A DNA stretch of 64,000 nucleotides from Flavobacterium phragmitis (GCF_900112575.1 NZ_FOMH01000006.1:124001-188000), one strand, 5' to 3'; positions 27,132-38,697 are shown, counted from the stretch's first letter. Made by a program: numbers and translations. The notes: a model not told the origin generated them from the sequence alone.

Positions 27132-28676
27132 GTGAATAAAGAATTAATCATTAGATCTAGTTCTGAAGCAGTAGATTTTGCCTTATTAAAAGATGGAAAA
27201 CTAATTGAATTACACAAAGAAGAAGAAAAAAGCAACTTTCAGGTTGGTGATATTTTTATTGCCAAAATCAGAAAACCAGTTGCAGGACTTAACGCTGCTT
27301 TTGTGAATGTAGGCTTCGAAAAAGATGCCTTTTTACATTATCACGATTTGGGTCCAAATCTAGCTTCTCAGCTGAAATTCATAAAACTTGTAAGCGCAGG
27401 TAAATTAAAAGATTTCTCCCTAAAAACCTTTCAGTTTGAAAAAGAGATTGACAAAGATGGCATCATTACTGATATTTTAAGTGCCAATCAATCTGTCTTA
27501 GTTCAAGTAGTTAAAGAACCTATATCAACCAAAGGCCCAAGAATAAGTGCTGAGCTTTCTCTTGCCGGAAGATTTATTGTTCTAGTTCCTTTTTCTGATC
27601 GTGTTTCTATTTCTCAAAAAATAGAAGACAAAAAAGAAAAGGATCGTCTAAAAAAACTTGTTCTATCGATCAAACCTAAAGGATTTGGTGTTATTGTTCG
27701 TACAGTAGCCGAAGGCAAAAACGTAGCCGAATTAGAAAAAGATTTGCAGAACCTGCTTGGCAGATGGTCTGCAATGTGTAAAAAATTACCAACTGCTCAT
27801 CATCCATCAAAAGTATTAGGAGAGCTTAACAGAGCTTCTTCAATATTAAGAGATGTATTCAACGATACCTTCAGCGGTATTCAAATAGATGATGAAGAGT
27901 TGTACCATCAAACGAAGGAATATCTGCAAGAAATTGCACCTTCAAAACAATCGATTGTCAAGTTTTATCAATCAAATGATACTCCGATTTTCGAGAAATA
28001 CAATATAGAGAGACAAATCAAAACTTCATTTGGCCGAACTGTTTCCATGAGCAAAGGTGCTTACCTAATCATAGAACACACTGAAGCATTGCACGTTATA
28101 GACGTAAATAGCGGAAACCGTTCCAACAAGGCGACCAACCAAGAAGACACAGCCATGGAAGTGAATATGATTGCTGCAGCAGAAATCGCAAGACAATTGC
28201 GTCTTCGAGATATGGGCGGCATCATAGTAGTTGATTTTATCGATATGTCTAATCCAGAAAACAGGAAAGTTTTGTTCGACTTCTTGCGAGAAGAAATGAG
28301 CGACGATAAAGCAAAGCATAAAATATTACCGCCAAGTAAATTTGGACTTGTTCAGATTACAAGACAGCGCGTAAGACCAGAAGTAAATATAAAGACCAGG
28401 GAAGAAGATCCTGATAAAATTAATGGCGAAATTGAAGCGCCAATTTTAATCATTGATAAGATTACCGCGGATTTAGAAAGACTTTTAAAAACCCACAATA
28501 AAGTTGTGCTTAACACACATCCGTTTGTGGCTGCATACCTCAGCAAAGGTTTTCCATCATTACGTTCAAAATGGTTTTTTGAACATAAAAAGTGGGTGAA
28601 AATCATACCTCGTGACGCTTACACGTACTTAGAATACCATTTCTATGATAAAAAAGGAAATGTTATTTCAGAATAA
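27132..28676 (+). CDS. rng: Ribonuclease G/E family endoribonuclease
   Basis: The 514-residue protein has an N-terminal S1 domain (about 35-125), RNase-H-like and catalytic DNase-I-like parts with the metal aspartates in HVIDVNSGNRS and GGIIVVDFIDM, and a short C-terminal part. It lacks the long disordered tail of RNase E, so RNase G is the better label. It cuts AU-rich single-stranded RNA in rRNA and mRNA processing. GTG is the start codon. A strong terminator follows. Confidence 0.93.
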   Translation: MNKELIIRSSSEAVDFALLKDGKLIELHKEEEKSNFQVGDIFIAKIRKPVAGLNAAFVNVGFEKDAFLHYHDLGPNLASQLKFIKLVSAGKLKDFSLKTFQFEKEIDKDGIITDILSANQSVLVQVVKEPISTKGPRISAELSLAGRFIVLVPFSDRVSISQKIEDKKEKDRLKKLVLSIKPKGFGVIVRTVAEGKNVAELEKDLQNLLGRWSAMCKKLPTAHHPSKVLGELNRASSILRDVFNDTFSGIQIDDEELYHQTKEYLQEIAPSKQSIVKFYQSNDTPIFEKYNIERQIKTSFGRTVSMSKGAYLIIEHTEALHVIDVNSGNRSNKATNQEDTAMEVNMIAAAEIARQLRLRDMGGIIVVDFIDMSNPENRKVLFDFLREEMSDDKAKHKILPPSKFGLVQITRQRVRPEVNIKTREEDPDKINGEIEAPILIIDKITADLERLLKTHNKVVLNTHPFVAAYLSKGFPSLRSKWFFEHKKWVKIIPRDAYTYLEYHFYDKKGNVISE

Positions 28677-28681
28677 AAAAC

Positions 28682-28714
28682 AAAACCGTCCCGATGCATC
28701 GGGACGGTTTTTTT
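28682..28714 (+). terminator. Terminator of rng
   Basis: The perfect palindrome AACCGTCCCGATGCATCGGG ACGGTT is followed by seven T. Confidence 0.9.
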
Positions 28715-28727
28715 GTGGCTTTTTTTT

Positions 28728-28787
28728 CGCCACGAATTACACGAATGAGCACGAATTAATTTGTGATAATTTGTGGAATTCGTGGCA
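28728..28787. repeat. Dispersed CGCCACGAATTAC...GAATTCGTGGC repeat, copy 1
   Basis: Inverted ends CGCCACGAATT / AATTCGTGGC enclose an internal ACGAATGAGCACGAATTAAT stretch. A relative lies at 45275-45334. It occupies part of the gene-free region 28677-29040, together with the REP-like copy B. Confidence 0.6.
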
Positions 28788-28809
28788 AAATATTTTTTAT
28801 TCGAAGCAA

Positions 28810-28896
28810 TTTCCAGCTATCCGCTTGTATCTTTTCCTGGTCTCGTTTTTAGGAACGAGACCAGAAAAAGGATACCGCTTCTATCTGGGCTAGGCA
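28810..28896 (-). repeat. REP-like nested-hairpin element, copy B
   Basis: Read on the minus strand: TAGCCCAGATAGAAGCGG, ATCCTTTTT, a 12-base hairpin (CTGGTCTCGTTC / GAACGAGACCAG type), AAAAGATAC, AAGCGGATAGCTGG. The outer words match copies A, C, D and E; the hairpin is different. After it, up to 29040, only AT-rich DNA is seen. Confidence 0.7.
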
Positions 28897-29040
28897 CTCA
28901 TTTTCATAAGAATATTTCTTTTTTACTATTTTATATAAAGCTCCTTTCTGTCATATAATGACATAAAAAAAACTTAAGAGAGCTACTAAATTATTTATAT
29001 TTAAATATGTTTATGAAGATTTAAATTTTAATACTCTATT

Positions 29041-29547
29041 ATGCCTTTTAGCCATTTTCATAAATCATATTCAGGAAGATTAGGTATTTTTTGCGTACTG
29101 CTAGTCTTATTTTCTTCCAATACAAATGCTCAAAACACCAAATCTGATTTTACGTTTGAGCCTATTTTTTACATAAACTATTCAGTAGCAAACAAAAGTC
29201 TTCTCACTGGCGGACTAGAATTTTGTTTGGACTGCAAAAATGAAAACAAACTCTTTCTGGGCGCTGGATACGGAGTCACAAACAGTTACAACGGAAACTA
29301 TTATGGACTTCCTGATTTACATTTATCCTATAGCAAGGAATTGTTATTTATAAAAACAGGAACTTCTCATAAAAATGTCTATGCAATAGGCGGATTTACT
29401 TTTTTAAATCGGTTTGATTTAGGTTTTGGTTATTCCCTTCCCTACAACAACGACAAAATTCCTGTATATAAAGGTTTTACCACCTCGCTCACTTTACGTC
29501 TAACAAAAAACGAAAAAGCGTACCAAAAGTTTAATATCATACAATAA
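29041..29547 (+). CDS. Small outer-membrane beta-barrel-like protein
   Basis: The 168-residue protein has a signal peptide (about 1-30, ending TNAQ) and alternating aromatic/glycine strands (KLFLGAGYGVTNSYNGNYYG, FDLGFGYSLPY) as in small outer-membrane barrels. It contains a CLDC pair (57-60). No family is recognised. It ends 3 bases before the convergent pbpC stop. Confidence 0.6.
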   Translation: MPFSHFHKSYSGRLGIFCVLLVLFSSNTNAQNTKSDFTFEPIFYINYSVANKSLLTGGLEFCLDCKNENKLFLGAGYGVTNSYNGNYYGLPDLHLSYSKELLFIKTGTSHKNVYAIGGFTFLNRFDLGFGYSLPYNNDKIPVYKGFTTSLTLRLTKNEKAYQKFNIIQ

Positions 29548-29550
29548 ACT

Positions 29551-31926
29551 TTAATCCCTCACAATTTCAATTCTTCTCCTAATTTCATTTCCCGAAGCAT
29601 CTACAACCGTGATATAATGAATTCCTGTTGTCGGGGTAATTGGCAGTTCATGAAACGTTTTGGTTGTTGCTTTGTAAACATCATCTACATACCAAAATAA
29701 TTCTTTATCTCTTTCAGAATAAGCCACTTTCAAAATCACAGGCTGTACATTACTATTGAAATCTTTTGTCAAATAGATTTTGCTGTTAGCTTTTGGATAA
29801 ATAAAATCCATTGTAGTGGTTTGTGTTCCTTCGCATCCTTCTTTGAATGGTGGTAAAGGCAGATATTCTATATGCTGACTTTTGTAATACCACGCCATAA
29901 CTGGAGGCAGTACAAACCAGTTTTTAGTTACAATATTATCGATACTCTCGCAACTGCTGTTTACCTGAAACTGCTCTGTTTTATCCAAATGAATTGTTCT
30001 GTGATACGGACAAACTTTAGTCGATTTTCCTTTTTTTGTAACCCATTGTTTGATTTTCGGACAATTATCTTTTGCTAAATAACCACTTAATTTACAAACC
30101 TCAACCTCTGCCAAATCTTTATAAGGCGTATCAAACCACCTTTGTCTTGGTAGTAAATTAAAAACATCGAACAAAATTGGTGCAGCGCTTGTAACTCCGG
30201 TTAAAGTTGGTCGCCCTTCTCCCGTAGCATTTCCAACCCAAATTCCAACCACATATCTTGAATTGGTTCCAATTGCCCAAGCATCTCTATTTCCGAAACT
30301 GGTTCCTGTTTTCCAGGCAATTTTAAGCGAACTGTCATAAAATTTCCACGCTTCATCTCCTTCTGGTCTGTTGACCTCTTCCATTGCGTTGTAAGTCAGC
30401 CAAATTGATCCTGCACCCAAAATATTCTTCTGGTCAGTTTCTGAGCCAAAATCAGGCTTAAAATCGTTTTTATAATTTAGTTCCGTAAATTCATTCGTTC
30501 TATATTGCGCCTGATGTTTTGTAAAGTAATTCAGTGTTGAAGATAAATTAGCATAGGTTCTGCATAAATCCCACAAATTACTTTCAGCGCCTCCTAAAAT
30601 AAGTGACAAGCCGTAATGATCGGGCGTTTTATTAATATTCTTTAATTTAAACTTTTGCAGTTCTTCATAGAATTTATTTACCGTAAACTCCTGAAGCATC
30701 AAAACTGCTGGAATATTTAGCGAACGTGATAATGCACGATGCGCCGGAACTGCTCCGTCAAATGTCAAATTAAAATTCTGTGGCGTATATCCTGAAATTT
30801 GCGTTGGAATATCAGCAACTAAAGTATTGGGCAACAACTCACCATCATCCAACATAGCGCCGTATAGAAGCGGTTTCAAAATACTTCCTGTACTTCTTGG
30901 CGCATCAATAATATCAACATCTTTTTGATGATCGCTGTCTGCTGGAGAATTCCCTACATAGCTCATTACATTTCTGTTCTGAACATCGATTACCAAAATA
31001 GCCAGATTATGTACTTCGTTCTGTTTGTATTGATTGTAATAATACCTCGCAATCTGGTTGACACGATTTTGCAGTGCATAATCAATGGTAGTTTTGACTC
31101 TCGTTCCTTCTTCACTTTTAGCCACTCTCTGCAATAAATGAGGTGCGATTTGAGGCAGATCATAAGGTTTTTGAGGTAATGGTTCTTCTATTGAAAGTTC
31201 GTATGTTTGTTTGTCAATAATTCCTTCTTGGTGCAGTTTTAATAAAAGTCGGTTTCGTTTATTCAGTAATTTAATTTGATTTTTTCCTGGATAAATTAAA
31301 CTCGGGGCATTTGGCAAAACCGCTAAAACTGCATTTTCCGCCCATGATAATTGATTAGATTGGACACCAAAATAACGCCACGAAGCCATTTCTAATCCCA
31401 CAACATTTCCTCCAAATGGTGCATGTGCTGCATACATTTCTAGAATTTCATCTTTAGAATAGCCTAACTCTAGTCTTGTTGCCAAAATGATTTCGATAAT
31501 TTTTTCAAAATAAGTTCTATTTTTTCCTTTTCTGGATAATCTGATTACCTGCTGTGTCAATGTACTTCCGCCTCGAACCACTTTACCCGCTTTTTTATTT
31601 TGTTTAAAAGCATTGATCATAGCTCCTGGATTAAATCCTGGATGTTTATAGAAATATTCGTCTTCAAAATACACAATGCATTTTTTGAATTTATCTGGTA
31701 CGCTGTCCTGGGCAGGAAAACGCCATTGTCCGTCACGGGCAATTTTAGCTCCAAGCAATTCTCCTTCTTTGCTTTCTATAACGGTTGAATAAGGCTCTTT
31801 GAACAAAGTTCGGGGTATCGAAAAATAGTAAATCAGCAAAAGCAGAAATGCAATTGCTGATTTTATCTTGTTTCTTTTTATCCAGTTTATAATGCGCTGA
31901 AGAAACGCTTTTAATTTATTTTTCAA
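29551..31926 (-). CDS. pbpC: Penicillin-binding protein 1C
   Basis: The protein of about 791 residues has an N-terminal membrane anchor, a glycosyltransferase domain (EDEYFYKHPGFNPGA, RGGSTLTQQ), a transpeptidase domain with SxxK as STGSILK and KTGTSFGNRDAW, and a C-terminal PBP1C-specific Ig-like domain. It polymerises and crosslinks peptidoglycan. No ATG is near; TTG at 31926 is preferred to the TTG at 31950, which lies in the adjacent repeat. The alpha-2-macroglobulin gene lies upstream on the same strand, the pair known from E. coli. Confidence 0.92.
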   Translation of the reverse strand: MKNKLKAFLQRIINWIKRNKIKSAIAFLLLLIYYFSIPRTLFKEPYSTVIESKEGELLGAKIARDGQWRFPAQDSVPDKFKKCIVYFEDEYFYKHPGFNPGAMINAFKQNKKAGKVVRGGSTLTQQVIRLSRKGKNRTYFEKIIEIILATRLELGYSKDEILEMYAAHAPFGGNVVGLEMASWRYFGVQSNQLSWAENAVLAVLPNAPSLIYPGKNQIKLLNKRNRLLLKLHQEGIIDKQTYELSIEEPLPQKPYDLPQIAPHLLQRVAKSEEGTRVKTTIDYALQNRVNQIARYYYNQYKQNEVHNLAILVIDVQNRNVMSYVGNSPADSDHQKDVDIIDAPRSTGSILKPLLYGAMLDDGELLPNTLVADIPTQISGYTPQNFNLTFDGAVPAHRALSRSLNIPAVLMLQEFTVNKFYEELQKFKLKNINKTPDHYGLSLILGGAESNLWDLCRTYANLSSTLNYFTKHQAQYRTNEFTELNYKNDFKPDFGSETDQKNILGAGSIWLTYNAMEEVNRPEGDEAWKFYDSSLKIAWKTGTSFGNRDAWAIGTNSRYVVGIWVGNATGEGRPTLTGVTSAAPILFDVFNLLPRQRWFDTPYKDLAEVEVCKLSGYLAKDNCPKIKQWVTKKGKSTKVCPYHRTIHLDKTEQFQVNSSCESIDNIVTKNWFVLPPVMAWYYKSQHIEYLPLPPFKEGCEGTQTTTMDFIYPKANSKIYLTKDFNSNVQPVILKVAYSERDKELFWYVDDVYKATTKTFHELPITPTTGIHYITVVDASGNEIRRRIEIVRD

Positions 31927-31949
31927 TACTGATTTATTTTTTAACCGCA

Positions 31950-32130
31950 AAGACGCAAAGTTCGCAAAGTTTTTCTCTCGCAGATTCCGCAGATTGGGCC
32001 GATTTAATTTTTATCTGCTTAATCTGCAAAATCTGCGGGAGACCTTTTATCACCAAGATTTTTTGCCACAGATTAAATTGATTCGCACAGATTTTCAAAA
32101 ATCCTTTTAATCCATTAATCTGCGGCTAAT
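31950..32130. repeat. Composite of CGCAAAGACGCAAAG and CTGCAGATT-type dispersed repeats
   Basis: Two neighbouring inverted repeats are seen: one with GCAGATTCCGCAGATT ... AATCTGCAAAATCTGCGG (31977-32041), the other GCCACAGATTAAATTGATT ... AATCTGCGGC (32065-32128). A relative of the second is at 52728-52846. They separate the macroglobulin gene from pbpC. Confidence 0.6.
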
Positions 32131-32134
32131 AAAT

Positions 32135-35100
32135 TTACTTCACAACCTCAACCCAGAATCCTTTTGTTCTAGCTAAGAAAGTATTATCATACATCGCTTC
32201 GCATTGCAAGCCTGGTAAATAGTAATTTCCTAAGTACGATGCATTCAGCAATATTCTGAAAACTTTTGTTTCTCTACTTGCCAGACTGAAATAGAAATTC
32301 GTTCTATCGTCACGAATATCAATATAATCGGCAATATTGTTTACAGCGTCTCCATAATCTGTGAAACGAGTGTTTACAATTTCGAATCCTGAAGGCAGAA
32401 TCTGCGATAAAGCTACATTCTGAACCCTTTCATTACGCTGGTTTTTAATTGTAACCTCAGCAACAAATTCAGTTCCCTGATTAATTCTGGAAACATTGAT
32501 TACACTTCCTTTTCTGTTTTTGAATACAATACTTGCCAAAACATCATTCTGTGTTGCATTTTCTTGTCCGACTGGTAAAATTCCTGTATTTAATACACGA
32601 ACATAAACTGTATTATTTTTATTGTTTTTCAACGTAATACTGTTTGTTCCGCTTGCAGCAGACAAACTACGATCAGCAACTGTTTTTTGCGTGTTTATCG
32701 CCTCTCCTTTACCATTTTTACTAAACTGAATATTGATTCCTTTTGGCCCGTTGTTTATGGCAAATTTCGACATTGCATACAAACAATACGCTGTAGTCTG
32801 TGTACTCATCCATTGATTAGCCGACATTTCTTTGGCTAATTTAGAAGCCATTGCAAATGCTTTCTGCTGTTGGCCTAAAAGCAACATCGTTTCCAAAGCC
32901 ATTGCTCTGTTCCTTTCACTGGAACCATAGTAATAATAATTATAACCATCGGAACCATCAATGTTCGTGCGCAACAGTAAATTCTGTCCAGCCGATTTCT
33001 GACCTGCCAAAACATAAGCCGCAGCTAAACGAAGCATACTTTCATTTGAAATGCCTTTCGTTTCTCTCAATCTATTCATTGATGATAAATCGGCATTTCC
33101 TGATAATGCTAAAGTGTATAATCGATAAGCCTGTGCCAAATCGTTTCCATATTTTTGTTCAAAACGCCACTGCTTCGCTTCTTTTTGCTGATATGACAAC
33201 CATTTTGATTTGAAATTAATTGGTAGTACATATCCTTTTTTCTCTGCTTCAATTAAGAAATGTCCGGCATACGAAGTTCCCCAATCGTCTGGAACTGCAT
33301 TTCCTTGCCAGTAAGGCAATCCGCCATTTGACAATTGGAAATTTCCTAATCTGGCAATTCCTGCCGCAATATTTTTCTGAATTAAATCTTTGCGTTTCGC
33401 ATCAATATCAGCAACATCGTTTAAGAACAATTGTGGGAAAACAGAAGAAGTTGTCTGTTCTACACAACCATGCGGATACTGAATTAAGAACTGCAATCTT
33501 CCATTCAAATTCATCGAAGGCATAGACGAAACTTCTAATCTTGCTTTATTGCTTCCTGCCACGCCAAAAGTTTTCCACGAAAGCGTTTTTGAGCTGTTTG
33601 GCCCCAAAACAACATCTGTAAATGTACTCGTAACTGGGTTTGGATTCGTCATATCGATTTCAACATCATAAGTTGATTTCTCACTTCCTGATGTTGCTAC
33701 AACCTGTACTTTTGCAATTCCAGTTGTAGCACCTACTACCAAATTAAAATAAGCCATTTTTTCATCTGGCTGTGCAAAATTCAGTTTCTGAACAGCAATT
33801 CCTGCTACTTTCAATCCGTTGCTTGTTTTTACCTGGATCGTTACATTTTTAATTTTACTTTCAGTTGCAAAAACCGTAACTGGAAGCGTTACTTTTTCTG
33901 ATGGCGAAATTTTCCTTGGCAACGAAGCCAATACCATCAATGGACTTTTAACCTGCGTTGCTTTTTCAGCACTACCGTAAGCGCTTGTATTTGCATCTCC
34001 TGCCACAACCATAGTTCTAACAGATCCAATGTATTTTGGAAGTTTTAACTCGTGTGATTTTGTTTCTCCTTTTCCTAATTTAAATGGTCCGTAATATAAT
34101 ACCACTGGTTTAAAGCGATTCGCTTTTTTAGCTTTTCCGCCTCCTAAATCCTGATCTCCACCAATACTGAAAATCTGATTTATTTTTCCACCATAAGCAC
34201 CAATCACATCATCATAAACGTCCCATGTTTTTACGCCCAAAGCTTCGCGAACATAGAAACTATCCCATGCATTTGGGGTTTTAAAACGGGTTAAATCTAA
34301 AAGACCTTCATCAACAACGGCAATCGTGTACGTCATTTCTTTACCTGATTTCTCCCCTACTTTAACCGTAAAAGGCTGTTCTGGTCTTAATACGTCTGGC
34401 ATATTTAGGGTAGGAGCTAAAATCGTGTTTTTATCTACTACTTCAATCGGAACAATTCCGTACATACGAATTGGCGAATCGTTTTTGGTTGAAGCATGTG
34501 GCTGTAATAACGTAATATTGAAATACACATTCGGCGCCATAGCTCCTGTAATTGGAACTTCAACTTTTGTTTCTCCTTTTTTAGTTTCAGCCCAAAGAGT
34601 CTGTACAACTCTCGAACCATTTTCGATTGAAATCAAGGCACGTCCACCTTCACTTGAAGGGAAAGAAATCTGCGCTTTTTCTCCCACTGCATAGTTTTTC
34701 TTATCGGTTGAAAAAACTAACATATTAGCGGTTGAGGCATCTCTGTTTCTTGTTTTTCCGGACCAGATTGGCCAGTCGATATTAACTGTTAAAGAAGTTG
34801 CGTGTCCACTTTCTCCGTCTTCAACACGAATCAGATAACGCCCCCATTCTTCATCGCTTAAAGCAAATTGGAAACTTCCTTTCCCACTTGAATCAGTGTT
34901 AATTACAACTGTTTTATACGATGTTGTCGAATTCGAAGAGTTATAATTAGACAAATTATCGCTTGACGAATCCCACCACCATCTCCAGTCTACTTTATAA
35001 ATTCTGACTTCCAGATTTCTAACCGCTTTTGGTCTTCCGTTTTCATCTACGGTTACCACATCAAAACGGTTGTTCGTTCTGGTTTCAAGCATATTATACT

Positions 35101-37817
35101 TGTTTAATTCAGGTGTCTTTAATCCGACATACGTTTGGTACGGCGAATACGTTGTTGACATGACATCGGTGCTGAAATCGCCACCTTCTTCATATACTTT
35201 CGTAATAAATGCAGCGCGAAGCATTCCAGGCGCCTGCCCTTGCAATCTTGGCTGAATGTTTACAGATGCTTTTCCGCTTTCGTTTAATTTTCCGGAGAAA
35301 ACATTGATTTCTTCTGTACTGAATTGGCGTGTTATATCATCAAAAGTATATTTATCATAACCTTTAAAAGTGGTGCTTTGTTGCGAAAATTTAGCCTGCA
35401 TTTCTACATTCAGGTTTTTCGCAATCGCTCCATGAAGCCAAGTTACTTCCAGATTATCTGTATTTGGATACGAAGCCGAAAGTGTTTTTCGGCTAAATGT
35501 ATTTTTGATTTTTAAACGATTTGGCTTGATTGTTTCTATTTTAATGCTCTTATAGAATTTAGCACCACCAACGCTTACCATTGCTTCCCAATTTCCTGTT
35601 GGAGCATCCTGATTGGTTGGTACTGTAAAAGCATAATGATTTAAATCGTTTGTCTTCTGAACGGTTTGATAAACCGTTTTTCCATTCGGATCATTTAATC
35701 TGAATTTAATTGGATGCGATTTAGGCAATTTATTCGCAGCATCATTTAAAATAAATGATAAATACAAATTATCTCCAGGGCGCCAAACACCTCTTTCTCC
35801 ATAAATAAATCCTTTCAGACCTTTCTGTAAAGTTTCACCCGCAACATCAAAATTACTGACAGATAACGAAAGTCCGTCATCCAGCTTCACATAAGTTGAC
35901 TGATCACCTAAAGTTACAATAGCAAAATAAGCGAATTTGTCCAACTGGAAAGACGCAATACCTTCGCTACTTGTAGCTTCAGTTGCTATTTTCTGCTGTT
36001 GGAAATTATATAAATCTACTCTTGCGTTTGAAACTGGTTCAGTCGTCACGATATTATTTACAGCAAACAAATACGATTTATTTTCTCCTCTTTTGGCAAT
36101 AACGCCTAAATCTGAAGCTAAAATATTGGTCGCAATTCTCGCATTATAATAATAAGAACCTGTGCAAGGATCTTGACTTTCTCGCCAATCGTAATCATCA
36201 TAATAGTAATAATCGTCGTAAGAGTTTCCGCTGTAGTTTACGTCGTTTTCATCTACTTCTTCCTCTTCTACTTCATCATCATTTCCGTCTGATGTTTCGC
36301 ATTTATAAAGAGAATATTTCTTTTTGTAGACAAATTCCACTCTGTAAATCGCTCCTGGTTCTGGTTTGATGATTTTAGATAAATCCAAAGCATACGTATT
36401 CCATTTGGATAGATTGACGAGCGTGCTTTCTCTTAAATTGAGTGTAGTTTTAGCAATTGGCTGTGCTACTTTTTTAAGATTTTGCCCGCCGTTTAATTCG
36501 TTGTATTGTAAAAACTGAAGTATATTATTTTTGTAAATTTTATAAACCTTTACATCAACAGCGCTTAAGTTTACGGCTTCAAAATTTAGTTTTAGATTGT
36601 TGGAACTTGGCAGAATCGTTCCGTTTTTAACAAAGCGGATATTGGGTTTTATCTGGTCAAACGAGATTTTTTCAGAATAGTTGTTTTCCATTTTTTTGCC
36701 GTATTGGCTTTCAATTCCTTGAAAAACTTCCAACAATAATTCTCCCGTAACCACTTGCTCCGGTTCTTCATCCGGCACATATTCAACTGCTTCTTCTACA
36801 ACTGCAGCTGCTGAATCTACCGCAACGGCTGCTGAATCAACCATCACTGCCGCCGAATCTACTGCAACCGCTGCAGGTTCTGCCACAGCTACTGCTATTG
36901 GTTCTTCTTTTTTAGGAGCATTTTGATTTTTAAAATATACTTTCAGTAAATTTCCTTGAGTCGAAAATTTTAAGTTATTCGTATTTTGAATCGAAACCAA
37001 TCCCGCAAAATCCTGTCCTTTTTCTAAAGGTTCCGAGAAATTAATTAAAACCTGCTGATTGTTTCCGTCTGGAACTTCAACTTTTATGACTTTAAATTCG
37101 TTTATACTCGTAATTGGGAAATCGATTTGTCCTTTTTGGTCAATATCAAAATCACTTCCGTCATAAATAATCTCTAGATTTGAAGCTTCCGACTGACGCT
37201 GAATACTGTCAATTATAAAGCGAAATTCTTTTGCAGGTCCGTTTGTTTTTTCAAACTTAATTTTAAGGTTATTTCCATTATGTTTGGCTTCAACCAGCTT
37301 TTGAGCCGTTTCCAAATCAATATTATCGGCTGTTTTCAAAACGCAGTTTAAGTATTGATATTCCTTGCTGTAGGATTGAATATCGCCCGTATTGATAGTA
37401 AAATCCTGTTTTACCGTTTTAACTGTAAAATTGAATTTAGAAAGCTCTTTTTCTTTCTCTTTGGGAATAGCAGTCAGTTTATCGAGGTTTAATGTAACCT
37501 GATATTCAGTTCCCATTTTTAGTTTTTTCTCCGGAATAAAAGCCAAGGTATTGGTTGAAAGCGCAACGATTTTCCCTTTCACACTTGGCGAAATATCGAA
37601 CAAATCGTCGTCTAATTCCTGATTGGGTTTCCAGTCGTTTTTATCAAAAGCCAAAACCACACGAATATCAGAATCCGCCGAAACGATGCCGCCCGTAAAA
37701 CTGGTTATGTAATCTTTGAATAATGAAAAATCCGAATTGAAGTCGGCAGCTGATTTTCTGCCACAGGATTGAAAAATAAAAAACAAAAAAAATACGAGAG
37801 CTAAACCTTTTACTTTC
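32135..37817 (-). CDS. Alpha-2-macroglobulin family lipoprotein with thioester
   Basis: The 1894-residue protein starts with GTG (cac at 37817-37819) and has a lipobox (FQSC, Cys19). Ig-like MG domains follow, then the thioester motif HGCVEQ (about residue 1449) in an alpha-helical TED region. Bacterial macroglobulins trap attacking proteases at the cell envelope. A low-complexity linker with VDSAAV-type repeats (about 305-350) and an acidic, Tyr-rich insert (about 515-550, YDDYYYYDDYDW) are unusual. It precedes pbpC, as in E. coli yfhM-pbpC. Confidence 0.93.
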
Positions 37818-38005
37818 ACTTTTACCTAGAGTTAATGGTTAACAAATTAGAGTTTTATTATACTTTACTTTCAAAAGCAATAACAGCAAAATACAAATTA
37901 AATTACCATAAAAGTAAATTATTTTTTGGACTATTTAAGAAGAAAATTCCCTAATATATTTTTTTAACTTTTGTTCAAGTTTATAAGCTATTGTAGAGGT
38001 ATTCA

Positions 38006-38089
38006 GGAGCTTATTCCAGCTATCCGCTCTATCTTTTCATCCGTAAAAAAGCGGATAAAAAGGATGCCGCTACTATCTGGGCTAGGGCA
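38006..38089 (-). repeat. REP-like nested-hairpin element, copy C
   Basis: Minus-strand reading: TAGCCCAGATAGTAGCGG, ATCCTTTTT, hairpin ATCCGCTTTTTTACGGAT, GAAAAGATAG, AGCGGATAGCTGG, then AAGCTCCT. It shares the outer words of copies A, B, D and E. It lies in the gene-free stretch 37820-38163, otherwise AT-rich with no other feature seen. Confidence 0.7.
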
Positions 38090-38163
38090 ATCATTTTCAA
38101 AAGACTATTTTACTTCATATTATATATAAAACAGTATATTCGCACAGAATCAAAATAGAGCGA

Positions 38164-38697
38164 ATGCAAGAAAGAAGCTTTACAGAAAAGAAATTTGTAA
38201 CCAACAACAAAAAGAAGATTATCAATATTTTGTATTTGATAACTTTCTTAATTTCTATCGCTTTTATTGATTATTATTTATTGCCTAAAACAAGTGCTAA
38301 TGACAATATTGACTACTATATTGAGAATGTTGGAAAAAATAGGAATGGGCGTTCAAAAAATATAGTTTCTTATAATTATTATACCAAAAAACGAAATTCC
38401 TTTTCAACTAAAAATTTTCTTGTAGAGGAAGACGCTATAGAAATCGAATATACGCTATTATTAAAAAGTGTTACAAAAGTCAAATCAAAAGATGCTGATT
38501 ATACAAAATATCTCGTAAATGGTTTAAATCCTAACGGAATTGAGCTTTACTGCTGTTTTGTAATTCTTTTTTCTACAGCTGTAAGCTTAAAAATACTAAT
38601 TTCAAAAAAAGCCGTCTCTGAAAACACATTTTACAATATCATCTGTTTCAATAGCTTTCTCTTATTTGTAACTTTTTACATGATGTCTCTATTTTGA
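38164..38697 (+). CDS. Hypothetical membrane protein
   Basis: The 177-residue protein has about three hydrophobic spans (18-38, 127-147, 157-177) with a hydrophilic region of about 85 residues between the first and second. No family recognised. The composition is very AT-rich, with Lys, Asn, Ile and Tyr abundant. It is convergent with the SUKH-like gene, 27 bases away. Confidence 0.6.
   Translation: MQERSFTEKKFVTNNKKKIINILYLITFLISIAFIDYYLLPKTSANDNIDYYIENVGKNRNGRSKNIVSYNYYTKKRNSFSTKNFLVEEDAIEIEYTLLLKSVTKVKSKDADYTKYLVNGLNPNGIELYCCFVILFSTAVSLKILISKKAVSENTFYNIICFNSFLLFVTFYMMSLF

Noticed and set aside
32851..33525. Two plus-strand ORFs of about 100-120 codons
   Set aside because: They are antisense to the conserved thioester region of the macroglobulin, with no signal peptide or family features.
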